This document shows positions 7,430 to 15,000 of a DNA stretch of 28,679 bases, in pieces. Numbering within the stretch: the first letter of the stretch is position 1; every line of letters begins with the position of its first letter. Source of the stretch: UMGS1470 sp051889215 (lineage in GTDB: Bacteria > Bacillota > Clostridia > Christensenellales > UBA1242); the NCBI GenBank assembly GCA_051889215.1, contig JBJFDC010000050.1:1-28679 (forward strand), in the 5' to 3' direction. The notes under the pieces were generated by a model. It saw nothing but the letters and a program-made list of their open reading frames with translations, did no database searches and was not told the DNA's origin. The position numbers and the translations under genes are program-made.

Positions 7430-9064
7430 ATGATTATATTAGATGTAAATAAATTAACAAAAAACTTTGGTTTTGGTGTTCTTTTTGAAGACCTGTCTTT
7501 TTCACTTGCTGAAGGAGAGTCCATTTCAATTGTGGGACCAAATGGATGTGGCAAATCCACATTGCTTAAAATTATTGCGGGATTGGAGCGTCCGGATGGT
7601 GGGACAATAAATATAAAAAAGGGCGCAAAATGCTTTTATTTTGACCAGACCGCTTCAAGCATCCAAGACTCTCGTAGTGTTGAACAAATTCTTAAAGATT
7701 CTTTTGAGGATATCAAAAAAATGGAGCAGCGCATTTGTGATATGCAAGAAAAATTAACAAATGACACACAGGCGGCGGATTATGATTTGACACTCTCAAG
7801 ATATTGCAATCTGCTGGAGCAATTTCAGTTGGCGGGTGGATATGATGTTGACGTTCGAATAAATCAAGTTGTCGAAGGTTTGCACATTGACAAAAACATG
7901 CTCAACCAAGTTTACGACAAACTTTCTGGTGGCGAAAAAACACTTGTGCAACTTGCCAAGGCATTGCTTCAAAAACCCGATTTGTTTTTGCTTGATGAAC
8001 CGACAAACCACCTTGATATTGATAGGATTGAGTGGCTTGAGGATTATATCAAATCTTTTAGAGGAGCGACTGTGATCGTGTCACACGATCGATATTTTCT
8101 TGATAAAATGTCAAACAAAATTCTATCTCTTGAAAATGGAAATTCAAAAGTTTATTCGACAAATTATTCGGGTTATTTGGAGCAAAAACAGCACGATTTT
8201 GAGGTTCAACTTGCTGCATTCAAAGATCAACAAATCGCGATGAAAAGACTTGAGGAACAAATAAAATATTTTGCTGAACTGGGCATGGCAAAAAATAGCT
8301 CAACTCTTTGCGATCGTGCACATTCTCTTTCCACGCAACTTGAACGAATGAAGCGAGCAGCAATAAAAAGACCTATTGAACAAAAAAAATTTGATGTTGA
8401 GTTTTCAAACATCAAAAAATCCAGCAAAATTGTTTTTGAGGCAAAAGATTTGGTTGTCAAAATCCCAGGAGGAAAAACAATTCTTAATAAAGTCAACATA
8501 AACATTAGTTCGGGTGACAAGGTGGCTTTTATTGGCAAAAATGGCAGCGGAAAATCAACCCTAATCAAAACAATAATGGGCGAACAAGATTTGCAAATTT
8601 GTGGCGTGGTTGAAGTTGGGCCAAGTGTTAAAATTGGATATTTGCCACAGATAATTGAGTTTTTAAATCCAGATGCCTCTTTGCTTGAATATTTCAAAAA
8701 TGAAATTGCAGTTGATGAAAAAATTGCGAGACAAATTTTGGCTGGATTTTCCTTTTATAAGGACGACGTTTCAAAAAAAGTTAAAAACTTGTCCGGCGGA
8801 GAAAAAATCAGGGTCAAACTGGCGATTCTGCTTCAGCAAAAAATCAACACATTAATTTTTGACGAGCCAACAAATCACATTGACATTCCAACAAAAGAAG
8901 TGTTGGAAGATGCGCTGGCAAATTTTGACGGAACGCTGATATTTGTTTCGCACGACCGATATTTTATTAATAAGTTTGCCGATCGTGTTTACGAATTTTC
9001 AGACGGCAAAACAACACCATATTATGGGAATTACGATTATTATAAATCACAAAAAAATAAATAA
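7430..9064 (+). CDS. ABC-F family ATPase (YdiF-like, ribosome-associated)
   Basis: The start is ATG 7430 behind GGAG at 7419-7422. The longer frame from GTG 7361 would translate the attenuator hairpin. The 544-aa protein has two ABC cassettes and no membrane domain, the ABC-F signature. Walker A GPNGCGKST (36-44), LSGGEK and LDEPTNHLD (188-196) make the first, and GKNGSGKST (369-377), LSGGEK and FDEPTNHID (477-485) the second. The inter-cassette linker (~245-335) is charged and helical. It opens MIILDVNKLTKNFG and ends GNYDYYKSQK like Bacillus YdiF, but lacks the long C-terminal coiled coil. ABC-F proteins bind the ribosomal E site; some protect against antibiotics, others rescue stalled ribosomes. 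The leader attenuator would suit a ribosome-stress role. A resistance spectrum cannot be inferred. Confidence 0.92.
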   Translation: MIILDVNKLTKNFGFGVLFEDLSFSLAEGESISIVGPNGCGKSTLLKIIAGLERPDGGTINIKKGAKCFYFDQTASSIQDSRSVEQILKDSFEDIKKMEQRICDMQEKLTNDTQAADYDLTLSRYCNLLEQFQLAGGYDVDVRINQVVEGLHIDKNMLNQVYDKLSGGEKTLVQLAKALLQKPDLFLLDEPTNHLDIDRIEWLEDYIKSFRGATVIVSHDRYFLDKMSNKILSLENGNSKVYSTNYSGYLEQKQHDFEVQLAAFKDQQIAMKRLEEQIKYFAELGMAKNSSTLCDRAHSLSTQLERMKRAAIKRPIEQKKFDVEFSNIKKSSKIVFEAKDLVVKIPGGKTILNKVNINISSGDKVAFIGKNGSGKSTLIKTIMGEQDLQICGVVEVGPSVKIGYLPQIIEFLNPDASLLEYFKNEIAVDEKIARQILAGFSFYKDDVSKKVKNLSGGEKIRVKLAILLQQKINTLIFDEPTNHIDIPTKEVLEDALANFDGTLIFVSHDRYFINKFADRVYEFSDGKTTPYYGNYDYYKSQKNK

Positions 9065-9076
9065 TATTTTGTTGAG

Positions 9077-9114
9077 GAACAGGGCAAATTATTTGCTTTG
9101 TTCTTCTTTTTTTT
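9077..9114 (+). terminator. Terminator between the convergent ABC-F and GNAT genes
   Basis: GAACAGGGCAAA (9077-9088) pairs with TTTGCTTTGTTC (9092-9103), including two G-T pairs, with a 3-nt loop and then TTCTTTTTTTT. The loop TTA (9089-9091) is, on the other strand, the TAA stop codon of the GNAT gene. Confidence 0.85.
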
Positions 9115-9592
9115 GTTTTGTGAGGTCTTTTTTATAAAACAAAAATTCTCCATCAAACTGGGGCTCGTCAAAATTTTGTTCAAGAAGAATTTTCTTCATT
9201 GCTGGATTTTTGGGGAGAGTGAAAACTTTTATGCGTGAATAGATTTTGTTGAGTGAAAAACAATTTTCGTCAAAAATGTCGCGGATTGCTTGTTTGGCAA
9301 TCCCTAACCCGCGAAATGAAGGGTTGACGATGATGTTGTATAGGTTGAGGGCTTTGCCAGACTCCTCAATCCCAAGCATGATTGCAACAACAGGTTGAGC
9401 GGGGGAACCAACGTAGCCCAAATATTGTCCAAACCAACCATTGTTCATATCTTTTAGGCAAAGAGATATGTCGCGTGCGGTGTCTGTCCAATTTTTTGTT
9501 TCCATACACAAATTATGCTTGTCGTTCTCGCTCATCCAACTCTCAATCAGTTTTTCATTTTGACCATTTATTTTTTTCCATAAAATTCTCAT
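9089..9592 (-). CDS. GNAT-family N-acetyltransferase
   Basis: This 167-aa protein on the minus strand carries the acetyl-CoA-binding motif A of GNAT enzymes: LYNIIVNPSFRGLGIAKQA, with R94-G-L-G-I-A99 matching R/Q-x-x-G-x-G/A. Before it is a beta strand (VVAIMLGIEESGKALNLY), and motif B-like KVFTLPKNPAMKKILLEQNF follows. It is predicted cytosolic, transferring acetyl from acetyl-CoA to an unknown amine. It is convergent with the ABC-F gene and divergent from the surface-protein operon. No clear Shine-Dalgarno sequence precedes the ATG at 9592, so the mRNA may be short-leadered; a TATAAC lies about 10 nt upstream. The substrate could be a small molecule, a ribosomal protein or an antibiotic; the sequence does not decide. 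Confidence 0.88.
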   Translation of the reverse strand: MRILWKKINGQNEKLIESWMSENDKHNLCMETKNWTDTARDISLCLKDMNNGWFGQYLGYVGSPAQPVVAIMLGIEESGKALNLYNIIVNPSFRGLGIAKQAIRDIFDENCFSLNKIYSRIKVFTLPKNPAMKKILLEQNFDEPQFDGEFLFYKKDLTKQKKEEQSK

Positions 9593-9659
9593 GGATTAAT
9601 GTTATAACAAAATAAATAAAAAACAAATAAATTTGAGCGATTTATTAAAAAACTCACTA

Positions 9660-9688
9660 TTGACAACAGTTCGTGTGTGTTTTATAAT
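9660..9688 (+). promoter_or_regulatory. Perfect consensus promoter of the 14-kb surface/toxin operon
   Basis: TTGACA (9660-9665), a 17-nt spacer and TATAAT (9683-9688) match the vegetative consensus exactly. The leader is about 38 nt, with GGGAG (9723-9727) before ATG 9733. Confidence 0.9.
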
Positions 9689-9732
9689 GTATATAATTTC
9701 AAACTTAATAACAAATCAGTTTGGGAGTTTTT

Positions 9733-11991
9733 ATGAAATATTCAGCACAAGGACGCATAGTTAAAATTGTTGTGATGGTGGTTATCGCGGCATTGGTTGT
9801 TTCGGGCGTTGTTTGTGCTGTTTTTCTTTTTAGAAACAAATCAAGAGATGAAGAAAAATTTGAGATTTCAAGTCTTGACATTTTGTATGATGATGAGGTT
9901 GTTGAAAATTTTGATGTTGAGGTCTTTTGCAAAGATATAAAATTTGATGCAAAAATAAACGATGTTCAACTTTCGAACTATCGTGTCAAACCAACCATCA
10001 CTTGGGAAATTGTCGGCGAAGATTTGAATTGTTTGGTTGATGAAGACGGACTTGTTCAAATTGGCAACGTGTTGGGCGAGATAACACTCTCTTGCACGGT
10101 TGAAAGTTCAAACAAAATGACAAAAACTATTCCAATAAATATAACAAAAAAAGCGGGGAGCAATCTTCAAAGACTTGATGCCACGGTGAACGATGGCTGT
10201 TCAACAACTTATGTTGAGGGGCAAAAGTTTGATAAAAAATCCATTTCAGTTGTTGGAGATTTTGGCGAATACTTCGCAATCATCTCAAATTTTGAAACAG
10301 ATTCTGACATTCTCGACACATCAATGACAGAAATTGCCATAACTTTTGACGGGCAAATTTTTATTATGCCAATATCTGTTTCACGCAAGACTTTGAAGGA
10401 CATTGAAATAATCAGACAACCAAACAAAATCAATTATGTTGAAGGTCAAACTTTTGACAAAACTGGACTAAAGATAAAAGCGATATATGATGCCTGCGAA
10501 GAAGAGAGCGAGGCGATTTATACAAATGAACTATCTGCACTTTCAACACAAGATGACGAGGTTGAGATATTTTTTGAATTTGATGGAGTCATAAAAAGTG
10601 CAAAGCAAAAAATTTATGTTGCAAAAAGAAAACTTTTGTCATTGACACTCAACTATGAAAACATACAAAAACAATACACTCAAGGCGAAAAATTCAATCC
10701 AAGTGGACTCAAGGTTTTTGCAAATTTCGAAGAACTTGGGAGCATTGAAATATTTGATTATGTTGTTGAAGACAAAATTTTGATGGGCGATGACAAAAAC
10801 ATTGATGTTTGTTTCACTGAATATGGAGTGACAAAAATTGCACAAATCACAGATTTGATTGTCCTAAAACCTTATGAAGAAATTTGTCAAGTTGAAATTG
10901 CTTCTCCAAGCGATGTGACACTCGCCTGGACATATTCTTATTTGGACGATGAGAAAAATGAACATATTGATAATCTCACATATCAAGAAAATGATTTGCT
11001 TTTTGATGTGAAAAATGGATTGTATGAAATTCCTGTTGGTGCAATGGTGACAATATCTGCAATAAATCCCGCCGTTGTTGATTTTGTTTTTGATGGTGAA
11101 GAACAAAAAATGGATTATCCAAACATGACAAAAATATGGAAAATTCAGTCTGGTCAAAACCTAAAAATTGAGACAACTCAAATGGCAGGAGAGAGAGTTT
11201 CAATCAGTTTTGTGGGTGACAACAAAACAAAAAATTTCCTCTATTCAAAAACTTGGAATGCACCATTAAGAAATCAGGACATTCAAAAACTTTTCTTGGT
11301 GTTTTGTGATTGTGACAACAGTTATTATACATATAAAATTGATGACATAACATACTCTGCGAGTGAATTGACAGCGGTCGCATTCAACAAAGACACTGTG
11401 GTCATTGTTGAAAAACATCAAGTTCAATCAAATTTGATTGCCTTGAACTTGAATTATGGAAACGATTTGCAAATCACAATTATGGTCGATCCAGAAAACT
11501 ACTCATATTCAAATCTTCCCCGTCCAACAAAAATTGGTTATGTTTTTGATGGCTGGAAATATGATGATGACACAATGATTTCAGAATCCAATTTCAAGTC
11601 GTTTTTGCAAAATTCACAAAATTTACATCAGATTTTTGCAGTTTGGACAAAAGAAACAATAAATTACGCAGGCGAAGACATCGTGGGTTCGTGGCAATGC
11701 GAAATTGTTGTTGAAGAAAAAAGTGTCAAATGTGTGGTGGAGTTTGGGCAAGACGCAACATTTTCATATAGAGTTGAAGTTGACGGCGAAGAAAACAATT
11801 CTTTTGTCGGCTCATATAGAATTGAAGAAGGATATATTTCAATCATATCGGTTGAAACCACAGGCGATTATATGCTTTTGTCGCCAAATGACTTTGAATT
11901 TGAAATCAGTGCTGGAATGCTTTATTCGACCATTTTTGTTGTCGACCAATTCACTTTGATATCAACATATGCGAATTTGTCGGTGGCATAA
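9733..11991 (+). CDS. Membrane-anchored surface protein with Big_3-like, InlB-type and lipocalin-like domains
   Basis: The start is ATG 9733, 5 nt after GGGAG, not the TTG at 9721. The 752-aa protein begins with a basic stretch and a hydrophobic helix (residues ~9-32) lacking an obvious cleavage site, so it is probably an uncleaved signal anchor with the rest outside. Three bacterial Ig-like (Big_3-type) units are marked by YVEGQKFD (~159), YVEGQTFDKTGL (~235) and YTQGEKFNPSGL (~315). A Listeria-Bacteroides (InlB/Flg_new) repeat follows at ~584-636 (PTKIGYVFDGW...FAVWTK). A lipocalin-like tail (IVGSWQCEI onward, ~650-752) closes the protein. No LPXTG sorting motif is present. It is first in a tightly packed operon (13 nt to the next gene) with a Hint protein, a nuclease toxin and an immunity gene, so it may be an adhesin or scaffold for toxin display. 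Confidence 0.85.
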   Translation: MKYSAQGRIVKIVVMVVIAALVVSGVVCAVFLFRNKSRDEEKFEISSLDILYDDEVVENFDVEVFCKDIKFDAKINDVQLSNYRVKPTITWEIVGEDLNCLVDEDGLVQIGNVLGEITLSCTVESSNKMTKTIPINITKKAGSNLQRLDATVNDGCSTTYVEGQKFDKKSISVVGDFGEYFAIISNFETDSDILDTSMTEIAITFDGQIFIMPISVSRKTLKDIEIIRQPNKINYVEGQTFDKTGLKIKAIYDACEEESEAIYTNELSALSTQDDEVEIFFEFDGVIKSAKQKIYVAKRKLLSLTLNYENIQKQYTQGEKFNPSGLKVFANFEELGSIEIFDYVVEDKILMGDDKNIDVCFTEYGVTKIAQITDLIVLKPYEEICQVEIASPSDVTLAWTYSYLDDEKNEHIDNLTYQENDLLFDVKNGLYEIPVGAMVTISAINPAVVDFVFDGEEQKMDYPNMTKIWKIQSGQNLKIETTQMAGERVSISFVGDNKTKNFLYSKTWNAPLRNQDIQKLFLVFCDCDNSYYTYKIDDITYSASELTAVAFNKDTVVIVEKHQVQSNLIALNLNYGNDLQITIMVDPENYSYSNLPRPTKIGYVFDGWKYDDDTMISESNFKSFLQNSQNLHQIFAVWTKETINYAGEDIVGSWQCEIVVEEKSVKCVVEFGQDATFSYRVEVDGEENNSFVGSYRIEEGYISIISVETTGDYMLLSPNDFEFEISAGMLYSTIFVVDQFTLISTYANLSVA

Positions 11992-12004
11992 AAAGGAGGG
12001 CAGA

Positions 12005-15000
12005 ATGGAAAAGTTGAAAAAAACAAAAATCCTCATATCAATAATTTTGTTTGGCATGATTGTTGTTTTCGCCCAGCTTTTTTGCGCTGCTGAAGTGTTT
12101 GCTGAAGACTTTGAAACAAGTTCTGGAACTCCTTTTGTCATTGAAAAAAATGAAATCGAATCCATAAAACTATACACCTATGACAGCACTCAACTAAAAA
12201 TTGGCGACAGTGCGACTTTGAACGTCAAAGCGACACCACAAAACGCGAATTTGACATTGCAAGAAATCAGATACAACATAATTCGTGGCAAAGATTTTGC
12301 TCAAATCAAAGCAAACAAACTCACAATTTCACAAAATGCTTTGATTGGTGCCACGGTTGAAGTTCAGGCGATTGTCGATTCTGTTGTCAGCGAAAACACA
12401 TTGACTTTTCATGTTGTTGAAACACCGCTTGACAAAATTGTCATTCAAAACAATTTCGAATCTCTGTTTCAGGGCGAAAGGGCAAAATTAATCACAAAAT
12501 GCATTCCAGACGATGCGACAAATAAGTCACTTGTTTTTGAGATTGTTGAAGGTGGAGAATATTGCAAAGTTTTGCTTGATGGAACAATTTGCGTCGATAG
12601 TCTTCTTCCAAGAGGAGATTTGAGGGCAACTGTTCGCGTTTCGAGTTTGTCCGATGGCTCAATTTACACAGAAAAATCTTTTGGACTATATAAACCCGTG
12701 ACGAGCATCAGTTCTTTTAACAGGACACTAAAAAATGTTGAGCAATGCCGAGAATATAATTTTGGTGCAACGAGCGAACCAAGGACAGCCACAAATGCCT
12801 CATTGGGCGTGGCCTATTCACTTGATGTGCCTTCATCTGTTGCAACAATAAGCAAAGAAGGAATGCTAAAAATTTCTGCGAATGCACCAATCGGAACAAA
12901 AATTACAATCAGAATGGACGCGGCAGACGGAGTGAGTTATGAACAAGAAGTTGAAGTCGTTTCAGTCTATGCGACGAGTTTTGCTGTGACGAGTGTGAGC
13001 GCGCCAACTCATGGTGAAAAATATCTCCCTGGCGACATCATAACAATTTATGCAGAGTTTTTGAAACCATTTAACATAACAGAGGAAAACAAGCAGTATA
13101 GCATCAAAGTTAGTGACCAAAGTTTGGCAACAGTTTGTGGTCATTCGATTGTCATAAGCGAAAACATCACTCAAGATGACCCTCATTTTGTCGTCACTGC
13201 CTACACCAATCAAAACGGCATCATTTTGAGCCAAGATGTTGAAATTTATATTTATATCCCAGTGCAAAAAGTTGAGGCGACTCAAAATGTCACAATGCTC
13301 AGAGAAGGTTCATCATATGATATAAACGAATTGATTTCAACTCAAATTTTGCCACAAAACAGCGAGATAAAACAAGTTCAATTCGAACTCGCACCAACAG
13401 ATTATGCGGTTGTTTTTGGGGACAGATTGATTGTTAAAAATGACTTGCCAAGTGGGGACTTGAAGATTGAATTATTTGCTTATGCTGATGGTGTTTCTTC
13501 TGATACTTTTGTTTTTGATTTATATAAACCCGTTCAAGATATTCAACTTGAGAATGCAGACCTAAAAGAAGTTGAACAACAAAGGGAATATTCATTCTCT
13601 GCAAGCGCATATCCATTTAATGCAACATTTGGAGACAGACCTGTCGAATATTCAATCAATGTTTCCCAAGATGTTGCGACCATTGATGAAGACGGAACGC
13701 TAAAAATATCTGCGACTGCTCCAATCGGCACAAAAATAAAAATTCGAATTGATGCAACTGATGGAGTTTTCCACGAACAAGAAGTCGAGGTCATTCCAGT
13801 TTATGCAACGAGTTTTGCTGTGACGAGTGTGAGCGCGCCAACTCATGGCACAAAATATTTGCCGGGTGATGAAATTGAGTTCGTTGCAGAATTTTTGGCT
13901 CCATTCAACATCACCGAATGCAACAAGGTTTATGAGGTTTCCGTCAACGACCCAAGTTTGGCAGAAGTTGATGGACACGTTGTCAAAATCAAATCTATTG
14001 ATGAAATCACTCAAGACGACCCTCACTTTGTTGTGACAGTTTCCTCAAATCAAAACGGGACAATGCTTTTGGAAAGTTTTGAAATTTCAATTTTCATTCC
14101 AATAACAAAAATAAACATCAGCCAAAAAGTTGAAACAATATTTGAAAATGCTGTTTATGAAATTGGCGACCTTGTCGATGTTGAAATTTTGCCACAAAAT
14201 AGTGAAATAAGAGATGTTGAATATGTCCTTTCAAATCAAAACAATGTCGTCAAATCGGGGACAAAATTGCTTGTTAAAGACGATTTGCCAAGTGGCGATT
14301 TGACTGTTTCACTGAATGCAAAATCTGGAAAAATTGAGTCGGAAAGTGTGACATTCAAACTTTATAAACCTGTTCGCGAGATAGTTCTCAAAAACAATGA
14401 CTTGAAAGAAGTTGAGCAACAAAGAGAATATTGCTTTGAGGGTGTGAGTGCACCAAGTTCAGCGACACTAGCGAATGTTTCAATCATCTATTCAATCAAT
14501 GTTTCCCAAGATGTTGCGACCATTGATGAAGACGGAACACTAAAAGTTTCTGCGACTGCTCCAATTGGCACAAAAATTACAATCAGACTTGATGCGCCAG
14601 ATGGAGTTTTCCACGAACAAGAAGTTGAGGTCATTCCAGTTTATGCAACGAGTTTTGCTGTGACGAGTGTGAGCGCACCAACTCATGGAACAAAATATTT
14701 GCCGGGTGATGAAATTGAGTTCGTTGCAGAATTTTTGGCACCATTCAACATCACCGAGTGCAACAAGGTTTATGAGGTTTGCGTCAGCGACCCAAGTTTT
14801 GCAGAAGTTGATGGACACGTTGTCAAAATCAAATCTATTGGTGAAACAACTCAAGACGACCCTCACTTTGTTGTGACAGTTTTCTCAAATCAAAATGGTG
14901 AAATATTAAGTGAAACAAGAGATATATACATTTTTATTCCTGTCACTTCGGTTGAGATTGCTCAAACAAAAACCACGCTTGAAGAAAGCAAAAAATATTC

